Assembly (NCBI RefSeq): GCF_001613265.1
Contig: NZ_BDCA01000014.1
Span: forward strand, 62,001-126,000
DNA length: 64,000 nucleotides
Origin: Nocardia vermiculata NBRC 100427
GTDB taxonomy: Bacteria; Actinomycetota; Actinomycetes; Mycobacteriales; Mycobacteriaceae
Reading direction: 5' to 3'
Positions 26,359 to 35,039 of this stretch are shown here, piece by piece (within the stretch, counting starts at the first letter, position 1; every line of letters starts with the position of its first letter). The notes beneath the pieces are model-generated. The model was not told the origin of the DNA and ran no database searches. It was given only the letters and a program-made list of their open reading frames with translations. Made by a program: the position numbers and the translations under genes.

Positions 26359-26501
26359 TACTCCACCTCTCACAAATCGTTAGCATGGCGAACTATATGC
26401 AAATCCGTTGTAACACAAGAGGAATCATCAATGCCACTACACGCCCGACTTGTCCGGACTCGCCCTATTCGCCCCACTTGACCCGTCCATACCAGGCATA
26501 T

Positions 26502-26534
26502 GGGGTCCAGTGGTGTGAAAAGTCGCGCTAAGCC
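26502..26534 (+). repeat. Left terminal inverted repeat of the Tn3-family element
   Basis: Begins GGGGTCCAGTGGTGTG and ends GTCGCGCTAAGCC. 30 of 33 bases match the right repeat. Confidence 0.88.
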
Positions 26535-26592
26535 CGTTCGGTGAGTTCAGCGCGACCGATTCGGGCGATTGACGAGCGCTGTTGCGGCGCTG

Positions 26593-29500
26593 ATGGTTTC
26601 ATGGGCGGCTGTGCGGGATGAGGGTGTAGCGCCGGGGTACGGCCAGTTCGGAGTGCTGACACGGGTCGAGCTGGAGCGGTTCTTCCATCTCGACGACCAG
26701 GACCGCGAGTTGATCGCCGAGCGCCGACGCGACAGCAACCGATTGGGCTTCGCCATCCAGCTGGTCACGGTCCGCTATCTGGGCATGTTCTTGCCGGACC
26801 CGTTGAACGTTCCGGCCAATCTGGTCGACTACCTCGCCGAGCAACTGGGTATCGATGACCCCTCATGTGTGAAGGCATACCTGGACCGCAAGCAGACTCG
26901 GTACGACCATCAGGCCGAGATCATCGGCAAGCACGGGCTAATCGAGTTCGCCGATATCGAGGCCGAGTTGGCGGCGTGGATCGCTGATCAGGCGTGGACG
27001 ACCGGCGACGGACCGAAGGTGCTGATCGCCGGGGCGGTGCGGTGGCTTCGGGAGGACAAGGGCGCGCTGCTGCCCGGTGTCACCACGTTGGAGCGACTGG
27101 TCGGCGAGTGCAAGCAGGCCGCCGATCAGCGGCTGTGGGCACACCTGGCCGGTCAGCTCTCGGGCGGCCAACCCGGGGTGTTGCTCGGGCTGCTCGATAC
27201 CCGCGAGGACAAGCGCCGCAAGTACGTGGAGCTGGAACGGCTGCGCAAGGGCGTGTTCACGCCGACCTCGACCGGGATGCGCAACGCGCTGGCCCGGTTG
27301 CGGGATGTGAACGCGGTGATCCCGGAATCGGTCGACATCACGCAGGTGAGCCCGCGCCGGATGATCGCGCTGGCATCTCACGGGTTGACCGGCAAGACCG
27401 TGCATCTGCGTCGGATGCGGTCCCAGCGCGAGCGGCTGCTGGCGCTGCTGGTCGCGACGGTGTTCACGTTGCGTGCCAAGGCTGTCGATGATGTGCTCGA
27501 GTTGTTCGACCTGCTGATGGTGAACAACCTGATGGCACGTGCGGAACGACAGTCCAAGGAAGAGAAGCTGCGCCGGTACCCGCGGATGAGCAAGAACGCC
27601 AGCAAACTCGCGCGGGCGGTGCGCGTACTGCTCGAGATGGCCGAAACCGAACCGGACCTGCCGCTGCAACTGGTGTGGGATCTGATCGAGAACACGGTCT
27701 CCAAGGCCGAGCTGACATCGGCGCTCGCAGCGATCGACGAGCTTGTGCCCCAAGCTGATCCCGAGCTCGACTCCCAGCGGCTCGAGGAAATGGCTGGCAG
27801 ATTCGCCACGGTACGGACGTTCCTGTCGGCGATGATGCGCCACGTCGAGTTCGGTGCGGTCGGTGACGGCGTGGCGGTGCTGACGGCGATGCGGAACCTG
27901 GCAGATCTGCTTGCCACGCCGCGCGGGCGCGGGCTGCCCGCTCGATGGCTCGACGCGCGCGAGGTTGATCACGACCTGGTCGGCGGTGGCTGGTCGCGGT
28001 TGGTGTATCCGGACGGTCGGCCGGAGGAGACGGTGGACCGGGCCGCGTACACGCTGTGTGTGCTCGAGCAGTTCCACCGGCATCTCAAGCACCGCAACAT
28101 CTTCGCCGAGCATTCCTCGAAATGGCGTGACCCGCGCACGCATCTACTGTCGGGAATGGTGTGGGAAGCCGCCCGCGAGCGCGGCATGAACGCGCTCGGG
28201 CTGCCCGATGGTCCGCGTGAGCTGCTGGCCGATCTCGGCCAGGACCTCGACGCCGCGTACCGGGAGCTAGCCGGCCGCCTCGGCGACGACACTCCCGCTT
28301 CGGTGGACGCCGACGGGAAACTGCACGTCGCCGCGCTGACGGCATTGTCGGATCCGCCCAGCCTGATCGACCTGCGGCGCCGGGTTTCGGCGATGATCCC
28401 GCGGGTTGACCTGCCCGAGATGGTGCTCGAGGTGATGAGCTGGTGCCCGAACTTCGGCGAGTCGTTCACACATGTCGCCGGCACCGGTGCCCGCGCGGCG
28501 AACCTCGGGATGTCGGTCGCGGCGGTGCTGTGCTCGCAGGCGATGAATGTCGGCCTGACACCGGTGGTTTCGCCGGGAGTGGAGGCGTTGACCCGTGACC
28601 GTCTCCGTCACGTGGACCAGCACTATCTACGTGCCGAGACCCTTTCCGCGGCGAACACGGTGCTGGTCAACGCCCAGGCGGCGGTGCCGTTGGCGCAATT
28701 GTGGGGCGGCGGGGTCGTCGCCAGCGTGGACGGGATGCGGTTCGTGGTCCCGGTCCGCACCATCTACGCCCGCCCGAACCTGAAGTATTTCGGCCGGAAA
28801 AGGGGTGCTACCTGGTTGAACATGCTCAACGACCAGTCCGCCGGGCTCAACGCGGTCGTGGTGTCGGGAACGCCGAAGGACTCACTGAACTTCCTGGACG
28901 TGCTGCTACGCCAACCCGAGGGCAGCAAGGTGCCCGAGGACATCATCACCGACACGGGCTCCTACAGCGACATCGTGTTCGGGCTCTCGCACCTGCTGGG
29001 ATACAAGTACCGGCCGCAGCTGGCGAACATGCCTGATCAGCGGTTGTGGCGCATCGACACCCGCGCCGACTACGGGCCGTTGGACCGGGCCGCGCGCGGG
29101 AAGATCGACGTGGACAAGATCGCCTCGCATTGGGAGGACATGTGCCGAGTCGCGGTGTCGATGCACCGCGGCGAGGTCTCCGGTCACGAAGTGACCCGGA
29201 TGATCTCCCGTGACGGCAACCCGACCAGCCTCGGCCAAGCGATCGCCCACTACGGCCGAATCTTCAAAACCCTGCACATCCTGCGTTTGGCCGACGACGA
29301 ACCCTACCGGCGCGAAGCCAAGGCGCAATCGAACCTGCAAGAAGGCCGCCATGACCTGGGCCGGGCCATCTTTCACGGACGCAAGGGCGAGATCACCCGC
29401 GGCTACCTCGACGGCATGGAGAACCAGCTCGACGCGCTGGGCCTGATCTTGAACATCGTCGTGCTGTGGAATTCGGTGTACTCGGATCGAGCGCTGGACG

Positions 29501-29667
29501 CACTGAGAGAGCAGGACTACCCGGTGCGCGAGGAGGATGCCGCCCGGTTGTCGGCGTTCGGACGCAAACACATTCGGCTCGAAGGCCACTACAGCTTCGC
29601 GCTGCCCGACCTCGGTGGCATCCACCGACCGCTGCGCGATCCAGACGCCGCCGACGAGGACGAGTGA
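26593..29667 (+). CDS. tnpA: Tn3-family transposase
   Basis: About 1024 residues, the normal size for TnpA. An N-terminal DUF4158-type region holds VLTRVELERFFHLDDQD (about 19-35). The C-terminal DDE domain has VASVDGMRFVVPVRT (Asp about 712), ITDTGSYSDIVFG (Asp about 787) and RGYLDGMENQLDALG (Glu about 942). Catalyses replicative transposition from the flanking inverted repeats. The frame is intact with no internal stop, so the protein may be active. A TTG at 26569 in frame is also possible; I prefer the ATG at 26593. Confidence 0.95.
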   Translation: MVSWAAVRDEGVAPGYGQFGVLTRVELERFFHLDDQDRELIAERRRDSNRLGFAIQLVTVRYLGMFLPDPLNVPANLVDYLAEQLGIDDPSCVKAYLDRKQTRYDHQAEIIGKHGLIEFADIEAELAAWIADQAWTTGDGPKVLIAGAVRWLREDKGALLPGVTTLERLVGECKQAADQRLWAHLAGQLSGGQPGVLLGLLDTREDKRRKYVELERLRKGVFTPTSTGMRNALARLRDVNAVIPESVDITQVSPRRMIALASHGLTGKTVHLRRMRSQRERLLALLVATVFTLRAKAVDDVLELFDLLMVNNLMARAERQSKEEKLRRYPRMSKNASKLARAVRVLLEMAETEPDLPLQLVWDLIENTVSKAELTSALAAIDELVPQADPELDSQRLEEMAGRFATVRTFLSAMMRHVEFGAVGDGVAVLTAMRNLADLLATPRGRGLPARWLDAREVDHDLVGGGWSRLVYPDGRPEETVDRAAYTLCVLEQFHRHLKHRNIFAEHSSKWRDPRTHLLSGMVWEAARERGMNALGLPDGPRELLADLGQDLDAAYRELAGRLGDDTPASVDADGKLHVAALTALSDPPSLIDLRRRVSAMIPRVDLPEMVLEVMSWCPNFGESFTHVAGTGARAANLGMSVAAVLCSQAMNVGLTPVVSPGVEALTRDRLRHVDQHYLRAETLSAANTVLVNAQAAVPLAQLWGGGVVASVDGMRFVVPVRTIYARPNLKYFGRKRGATWLNMLNDQSAGLNAVVVSGTPKDSLNFLDVLLRQPEGSKVPEDIITDTGSYSDIVFGLSHLLGYKYRPQLANMPDQRLWRIDTRADYGPLDRAARGKIDVDKIASHWEDMCRVAVSMHRGEVSGHEVTRMISRDGNPTSLGQAIAHYGRIFKTLHILRLADDEPYRREAKAQSNLQEGRHDLGRAIFHGRKGEITRGYLDGMENQLDALGLILNIVVLWNSVYSDRALDALREQDYPVREEDAARLSAFGRKHIRLEGHYSFALPDLGGIHRPLRDPDAADEDE

Positions 29668-29680
29668 ACCTACACCGGGC

Positions 29681-30019
29681 TCAGCCTCGGATGATGGTGT
29701 ATCGGCCGGGGATTTCTTGGAACTCGACGGCGGTGGCGATGTCGTCGTCGCCTGGGACATCGGTTCCGGTGGGGATGACAATAAGTTTGTCGTCGTCATC
29801 GCCGGTGCGGTGGATGACGGCCACGCAGACCCCTGACGCGGTGGCCAGCGGTTCGGGTTGGCCCAGGTAGTAGCCGTCGAGCCCGTCGCCGTCGAGGGCT
29901 GTGGTGCCGGGTACGTAGCCGTAGTTGGCTTCGTAGCGGAAGACGTGGACTGGGTGGAGGCTGCCGTATTGCCGGTCGATGGTCAGTTCCACCGACCGGC
30001 GCAGATAGCGTCGTGCCAT
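29681..30019 (-). CDS. Inorganic pyrophosphatase-like small protein
   Basis: 112 residues. Shows the pyrophosphatase core pattern YEANYGYVPGTTALDGDGLD and YLGQPEPL, with VAVIHRTGDDDDKLIVIP following. It is shorter than classical soluble pyrophosphatases (about 170) but resembles a small group of about 110-130 residues annotated as pyrophosphatase-like. Some acidic metal ligands of the classical enzyme appear replaced, for example DGLDGYYLG where DPLDVL is usual. Last gene of the apparent cargo operon; activity unproven. Confidence 0.68.
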   Translation of the reverse strand: MARRYLRRSVELTIDRQYGSLHPVHVFRYEANYGYVPGTTALDGDGLDGYYLGQPEPLATASGVCVAVIHRTGDDDDKLIVIPTGTDVPGDDDIATAVEFQEIPGRYTIIRG

Positions 30020-30225
30020 CTACAACGACACGGAATCGTTGCTGGTGGGAGGGTGTGCGGCGGTGCTGCTCATTTCTCAATCGTAGCGGTGGGCAGTGGT
30101 TTGCCGATCCGGGTACGCAGGTAGTCCATGTGGACCAGCCGCTGGTCAGTGGGCAGCATCGGGTTCTGTGGGAACACCTCGGTCGGCGCGTTTGGGCGTG
30201 GTGCCGTCGTCGACCGACATCGCCC

Positions 30226-30898
30226 AATCTATTCGCCAGAGTATCCATAAAAGTATCGACGGTGCTATCGTCGTTCGCCCCCAGCGAGATGATCGTCTCG
30301 CCCAGCGCGATGATGATGACCAAACCGTGGCGCTCGATGAAATACGAAGGTACGACCCGAAGTCCGCTGATTCCCGCTATCAGGGGGCTGCCGAAGTCGA
30401 CCACCGCGGCCGCGACCCACAGCAACTCACGGCAGGGGAGGCCACAAAAGCGGCGGCAACGATCAAGGTCGGCCCGACGAGCAGGCCCGGCGCCAGTCGG
30501 CGGATCGCCGACGCCAATCCATCCTCGTCTCGGGATGACGAGACGAGGAACATACCGACGTTGATGAGGCGGACGGCGAGCAATGCGAGCCCGAATACGA
30601 GTGCCCCGGTGGTGAATGCGGTGGGCAGTGCGATGGCCGCGATGAGCATCGCCGCCATCGCGACGATGATCAAAGTCGTGTACATCACCCGCGCCGTGTC
30701 GAATGTGTTGGTCAGCCAGGCGTAGCACACCCACGCCCACCACAGGACGAGCAGCGCGAGCACACCCCGGCCGAAAGCCGGCCAGGAGATGTCACTGAGC
30801 ATCAGGTGTGTGACCTGCGACATCGCGTACACGAAGGTGAGGTCGAAGAACAACTCCAGGTTGCCCACCGACCGCCTTCCGACCGCTTCGACACTCAC
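30226..30898 (-). pseudogene. LtrA-like (low temperature requirement A) membrane protein, frameshifted and truncated
   Basis: A GTG start at 30896-30898 opens a frame with the LtrA signature VGNLELFFDLTFVYAMSQVTH and about four membrane helices. Near 30425-30435 the homology moves to the next frame (ELLWVAAAVVDFGSPLIAG, then SYFIERHGLVIIIALGETII), so a single-base indel splits the gene. Homology fades after about 30280, well short of the usual length of about 380 residues. The coordinates of the 3' boundary are approximate. The intact protein family is a membrane protein of unclear function. Confidence 0.75.
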
Positions 30899-30933
30899 AT
30901 CCGCGACGTCGCCCTGGCGACGCAGGTCACTGC

Positions 30934-31347
30934 TCACAGCGCCGCCGCGGCCGCCTCGGCGACGGTCTTGTCCTGCTCCCCGGTGCCGCCGCTGACGCCG
31001 ACCGCCCCGACGACCTGGCCGTTGTGCCGCAGCGGCACACCACCGGTGAAGATCATGATGCGCCCACCGTTCGACACGTGTATCCCGTAGAACTGCCCGC
31101 CCGGACCCGCGTCGGCGGCGAGGTCCTCGGTCGAGATGTCCAGCGCCCGCGCGGTGAACGCCTTGCTGATCGAGATGTCGATGCTGGCGATCCAGGCACC
31201 GTCCATCCGGGCGTGGGCCACGAGGTTGCCGCCGGCATCGACCACCGCGATGTTCGACGGCGACTCGATCTCGCCAGCTTTGGCCAGCCCGGCGGCGATC
31301 ACCCGCTGCGCATCGTCGAGGGACACCGAGGGCTGGTTCACTATCAT
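30934..31347 (-). CDS. GlcG/HbpS-family heme-binding protein
   Basis: 137 residues. PF03928-type domain: LDDAQRVIAAGLAKAGEI at the start, NIAVVDAGGNLVAHARMDGA (about 33-52), and a C-terminal FTGGVPLRHNGQVVGAVGVSGG. Streptomyces HbpS binds heme and senses redox stress when secreted; this copy has no signal peptide, so a cytosolic role is likely. Its ATG overlaps the stop of the PfpI fragment by ATGA, indicating translational coupling. Confidence 0.85.
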   Translation of the reverse strand: MIVNQPSVSLDDAQRVIAAGLAKAGEIESPSNIAVVDAGGNLVAHARMDGAWIASIDISISKAFTARALDISTEDLAADAGPGGQFYGIHVSNGGRIMIFTGGVPLRHNGQVVGAVGVSGGTGEQDKTVAEAAAAAL

Positions 31348-31511
31348 GACGCACCCCTCCGGGGCTTCGCGAACTGCGCGGTCTTCGGCGACAGCAGCTC
31401 TGTGCGCCCACCGGCTCGGTGCACCGCGTCGCGGGGTCGCTCGAGTTCGACTCTTTCGACCCCGTCGGCAGCGAGAATCGCGATCCGCTTGCCCTGCAGT
31501 GTCGTTGCCAT
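31344..31511 (-). pseudogene. Truncated PfpI/DJ-1-family protein, N-terminal 55 codons
   Basis: Starts MATTLQGKRIAILAADGVE and ends after 55 residues at TGA; the family (general stress protein / PfpI protease / glyoxalase III-like) is about 180 residues long and its catalytic Cys nucleophile elbow is missing. The truncation is clean, joining the N-terminal piece to the GlcG gene through an ATGA overlap, as if an internal deletion removed the rest. A ribosome binding site (GAGAGGAG) remains, so it may still be translated. Confidence 0.75.
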
Positions 31512-31538
31512 CGTTGTACTCCTCTCGGTCCGGGCCCC

Positions 31539-32678
31539 TCACGGATGAAGTACGACCTTGGTCCATCCGTCGTCGCGGGCATCGAAATGCTGGTAACCGG
31601 ACTCGGCCTCGGCGAGGGGCAGTTCGTGGGAGATGATCCAGGACGGCTTGGCGCGGCCCTGATGGATCAGGTCGCGCAGTTGCCGGTTGTAGTGCTTGAC
31701 GTTGGCCTGCCCGGTCCCGACCTTCTGCCCCTTGAACCAGAATTTGCCCATGTCGAAGGCGATCTTGCCGTTGCGTTCGAGTTCGTCGGGGCCGTTTTGG
31801 TCCTGGGGCAGGAAGATGCCGACCACGCCGATGTGGCCGGTGAAGCGCACCGAGTCGACGAGCCGGTTCATCGTCATCGCGGCGTCCTCGTGACCCTGCG
31901 GGTCGTGCGCCTGATAGCCGACGCACTCACAACCCTTGTCGGCGCCCTGCCCGCCGGTCTGTTCCAGGACCTGCTCGACCGGGTCGCCTTTCGAATCGTC
32001 GATCGGAATGACGCCGATCTGCTCGGCGAGCTCGAGCCGGTCCGGATGCCGGTCGACGATCATCACCTTGCTCGCACCCTGGATCATCGCCGAGTACGCC
32101 GCCATCAACCCGACCGGCCCGGCCCCGTACACCACCATCGAATCGCCGGGCTGCATGTCCGCGAGGCGGGTGCAGTGCCAGCCGGTGGGAAAGATGTCGG
32201 AGAGCATCACGTAGTCGGCTTCCTTGTCCTGGGCATCCTCGGGCAACCGCAGACAGTTGAAGTCGCCGAACGGCACCCGCAGATATTCGGCCTGCCCGCC
32301 CCAGAACGGGCCCATCCCGGCGAACCCGTATGCGGCGCCGGCCATCTTCGGATCCGGGTGCACCGTCAGGCAGAACGCGGTCAACCCTTCCTCGCAGTTT
32401 CGGCAGAAACCGCAGCCGATGTTGAACGGCAGGCACACCCGATCCCCGGGTGAGACCTTGACCACCGCTTTGCCCACCTCGGCGACGATCCCCAAGTTTT
32501 CGTGACCGAGGACCATCCCGGGCTCCAGATCGGTGCGGCCCTCGTACATGTGCAGATCCGACCCACAGATGTTGGTGCTGGTGATCTTTACCAGCACATC
32601 GGTCGGCTGCTCAATCCTCGCATCGGGCACATCCTTCACATGAACCTCGCGTGGCCCGTCGTACACAAGCGCTTTCAT
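31539..32678 (-). CDS. Zinc-dependent alcohol / formaldehyde dehydrogenase (medium-chain)
   Basis: 379 residues. Catalytic zinc ligands lie in NICGSDLHMYEGRTDLEPGM and GHENLG; structural zinc Cys residues are in CGFCRNCEEGLTAFC (about 96-110). NAD-binding GAGPVGLMAA is at about 180. Resembles glutathione-independent formaldehyde or aldehyde-oxidising enzymes of this family, including DKGCECVGYQAHDPQG. GGGAGG lies 7 nt before the ATG. First gene of a minus-strand run of stress-type genes in the transposon. The exact substrate is not known. Confidence 0.88.
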   Translation of the reverse strand: MKALVYDGPREVHVKDVPDARIEQPTDVLVKITSTNICGSDLHMYEGRTDLEPGMVLGHENLGIVAEVGKAVVKVSPGDRVCLPFNIGCGFCRNCEEGLTAFCLTVHPDPKMAGAAYGFAGMGPFWGGQAEYLRVPFGDFNCLRLPEDAQDKEADYVMLSDIFPTGWHCTRLADMQPGDSMVVYGAGPVGLMAAYSAMIQGASKVMIVDRHPDRLELAEQIGVIPIDDSKGDPVEQVLEQTGGQGADKGCECVGYQAHDPQGHEDAAMTMNRLVDSVRFTGHIGVVGIFLPQDQNGPDELERNGKIAFDMGKFWFKGQKVGTGQANVKHYNRQLRDLIHQGRAKPSWIISHELPLAEAESGYQHFDARDDGWTKVVLHP

Positions 32679-33019
32679 CTCGCCTCCCTGATGCTGCGTT
32701 TCCGGTTGATCCCGGCCCGGCGGCCACAGGCGATTGAATATGAACACCAAATGAATCGTGCCGCGGGCAGAAGCGATAGCGCACGAAACTGAAAACAACA
32801 CCAAAACGTTGGCGCACCACCATGTTTCGCGTCACAGCCGACAACAGCGGGCGCATTCAGGCGTCGCATGCCGTGCACCATCGAGTCTCCTCTATCGGCT
32901 CCACGATTGCTAGGGGTGAGAATCGGTTTCCTTGATTTGCGGGCTCGGGCTCCTTCCCTTTACCGGTCGATGGTGTGATGCTGGTCCATGTCCACCTACC
33001 GTCGAACAGGAGACCCGAC
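32679..33019. other. Intergenic region with divergent promoters, no gene seen
   Basis: Lies between the alcohol dehydrogenase (minus) and the small monooxygenase-like gene (plus). It is more A/T-rich than its surroundings near 32740-32800. Open frames here are short and have no recognisable features. Confidence 0.5.
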
Positions 33020-33316
33020 ATGGTTACCAAGGCGCTGCTGGTCCGACTCGAAGCCAAACCCGGCAAGGAAAGCGCGGTCGAGGAATTCCTCCGATCGGCG
33101 CTGCCGCTGGTCGAACAGGAGCCCGGCACGAAGCCTTGGTTGGCGGTACGGTTCGGTCCCTCGACGTTCGGCATCATCGACGCATTCCCCGAGGAGGCCG
33201 CCCGCGAAACACATCTCAATGGGCCGGTCGGCAAGGCTCTCAGCGAACGCGCCGACGAACTCTTCGCTGCGCCGCCCGAAATCAGCAACCTCGACGTGCT
33301 CGCCGACAAGCTCTGA
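33020..33316 (+). CDS. Antibiotic biosynthesis monooxygenase (ABM)/YgiN-like protein
   Basis: 98 residues. Ferredoxin-like dimeric alpha-beta barrel: starts VTKALLVRLEAKPGKESAVE and has WLAVRFGPSTFGIIDAFPEE (about 40-59). Family members act as quinol monooxygenases, heme oxygenases or oxygenases in biosynthesis; this one is probably a stress or detoxification accessory. AGGAG is 7 nt from the ATG. Its downstream neighbour is the left end of the IS3 element, 208 bp away. Confidence 0.82.
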   Translation: MVTKALLVRLEAKPGKESAVEEFLRSALPLVEQEPGTKPWLAVRFGPSTFGIIDAFPEEAARETHLNGPVGKALSERADELFAAPPEISNLDVLADKL

Positions 33317-33550
33317 GCCGCCGACTGGAAACAGCCCGCCCGCAAGCTCGACAGAACCGACATCACCCTCGCGCCCGCGAACCTTGACACGCGAGTCCAC
33401 CGGACCTGTCGAATCTTGGTGTACAACGACAGGGCGAGCGCAGCCTGATCCGTCACCGAGTCGCCAAACTTCACGGAATTCGGGACATCCTCCGCGACCA
33501 CCATGCTCACCTGGGTCAAAGAAATGAATCCCCCCGGCATGTCCGGAGAC

Positions 33551-34324
33551 TTACTGATATGACAGCCCGGCCAGGTGCTGGGCTGGGTGTTGAGCGTAGT
33601 AGGCGGCCTCCATCTCCGCCGGTGGCAGGTCGCCGCAGTACTGGTAGAGCTGCCAGTGGTTGAACCAGTCAACCCATTCGGCGGTGGCGAACTCGACCTG
33701 GTCTGCGTTGCGCCACGGACCCCGGGGTTTGATCAACTCGGTCTTGTAGAGGCCGTTGATCGTCTCGGCGAGGGCGTTGTCGTAGCTCGATCCCACCGCG
33801 CCTACGCTGGGCTGGATCCCGGCCTCCGCGAGCCACTCAGTGAAGGCGATCGAGGTGTATTGAGCGCCCCTATCCGTTTGGTGGACAACATCTTTCACGT
33901 CCCAGCCCGCTCGCTCACGGGTCCAGATCGCGTGCTCGATCGCGTCGAGCACGAGCGCGGTCGTCATCGTGGTGCCGGTGCGCCAGCCGATGATCCTGCG
34001 CGCGTAAGCGTCGATCACGAACGCCACGTAGACCCAGCCCGACGACCAGGTCGACACATACGTCATGTCGGCCACCCACAGCCGGTTCGGTGCCGCCGGC
34101 GCGAACTTGCGTTGCACCAGATCCTGCGGCCGCTCAGCGGCCGGATCGGCGATCGTGGTGCGTTTGACCCGGCCGCGGACCGCGCCTCGTAGCCCGTGCC
34201 GCCGCATCAGCCGCTCGACGGTGCATCGAGCCACCTCGATGCCCTCACGGTTGAGTTGCAGCCAAACTTTCCGGGCGCCGTAGACGCCGTAGTTCTCGCG
34301 GTGGACCCGCACGATTTCGCGCAT
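33551..34324 (-). CDS. IS3-family transposase OrfB
   Basis: The given start is the first in-frame ATG; the frame stays open upstream to about 34530 and carries more orfB homology (ESICAALTELGVKIAPSTYY), consistent with production as an OrfAB fusion by -1 frameshifting. The DDE core is complete: VADMTYVSTW (first Asp), HQTDRGAQYTS (second Asp), NALAETINGLYKTEL (Glu), and the integrase helix W-D-WFNHWQLYQ. Because orfA has a nonsense codon, the fusion transposase would not be made from this copy. Confidence 0.9.
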   Translation of the reverse strand: MREIVRVHRENYGVYGARKVWLQLNREGIEVARCTVERLMRRHGLRGAVRGRVKRTTIADPAAERPQDLVQRKFAPAAPNRLWVADMTYVSTWSSGWVYVAFVIDAYARRIIGWRTGTTMTTALVLDAIEHAIWTRERAGWDVKDVVHQTDRGAQYTSIAFTEWLAEAGIQPSVGAVGSSYDNALAETINGLYKTELIKPRGPWRNADQVEFATAEWVDWFNHWQLYQYCGDLPPAEMEAAYYAQHPAQHLAGLSYQ

Positions 34325-34497
34325 CAGTTCCTCGTCGCGGCGGTCCTGCTTGCTTGGAATTCCTCGGCGGTGTTCGTAATAGGTCGATGGGGCGATCTTG
34401 ACGCCGAGCTCGGTGAGCGCGGCGCAGATCGACTCGACACCCCATCGCAGGCCACCGCCGACGCGGTGGCCCTGCCGTTCGCTGATGTATTCGACGA

Positions 34498-34815
34498 TCA
34501 GCGCTGGGGCCGGTCCAGCTCGGCCGCGAAGAGTATCGATGCAGACTTCAGAATTGCGTTGGCGCGCTTGAGTTCCGCGTTCTCCCGGCGCAGCCGCTTC
34601 AGCTCCGCGGACTCCTCGGTGGTGACCCCGGCCCGCACACCGACATCGACCTGACCTTGACGCACCTACTTACGGACCGTTTCCGCGGTCCCTACACCCA
34701 GCAACTCGGCGACCGCCCCGATCGCCGCCCACTCCGACTCGTGCTGGTCGCGGACCTCCGCAACCATCCGCACCGCCCGCTCACGCAACTCCTGCAGATA
34801 CTTCCTCGAACTCAC
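34498..34815 (-). pseudogene. IS3-family orfA with an in-frame TAG
   Basis: Starts at the GTG at 34813-34815 (MSSRKYLQELRERAVRMVAE). It encodes the HTH and the leucine-zipper segment ELKRLRRENAELKRANAILK typical of OrfA. Codon 50 (34666-34668) is TAG where the family has Trp (TVRK-stop-VRQGQVD), so a TGG to TAG change has killed it. The natural stop is TGA at 34498-34500. Confidence 0.85.
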
Positions 34816-35039
34816 AGACTTCGTCCTTCCTCAAGAGATGAAGTCTGCGGAATCTCCGGGGGGATTCACCTCGGCAACCACCAGCGCCTCCCGCCTGAGT
34901 CCCGAAGATTCCCAGTCCAGCAGGCTACTTGGCCATATCCGCCCGAAAATTTCTCGAGTACTACGGCGACCCCAACTACCGGGGCCGCCAGAGGTTCCGC
35001 ACGATTGCTACTTCGGTCGCCATCGTTCCCGGCGCATCC

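Larger units (their letters stand above)
33525..34868 (-). mobile_element. IS3-family insertion sequence, 1344 bp
   Basis: Both ends show the inverted sequence TGAATCCCCCCGG (33525-33537; complement at 34856-34868), extended by further imperfect matching. It contains orfA (with a nonsense mutation) and orfB on the minus strand in the usual overlapping arrangement. The 3-bp flanks (AAA and CCT) do not match, so a target duplication is not evident. It sits inside the Tn3 element between cargo and recombinase. Confidence 0.85.

Noticed and set aside
24559..26481. Long open frame antisense to asnB
   Set aside because: Shadow of a recognised gene.
33317..33524. Possible truncated gene on the minus strand beside the IS3 element
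   Set aside because: The frame runs FISLTQVSMVVAEDVPNSVK onwards without a recognisable family or start; left as unassigned.
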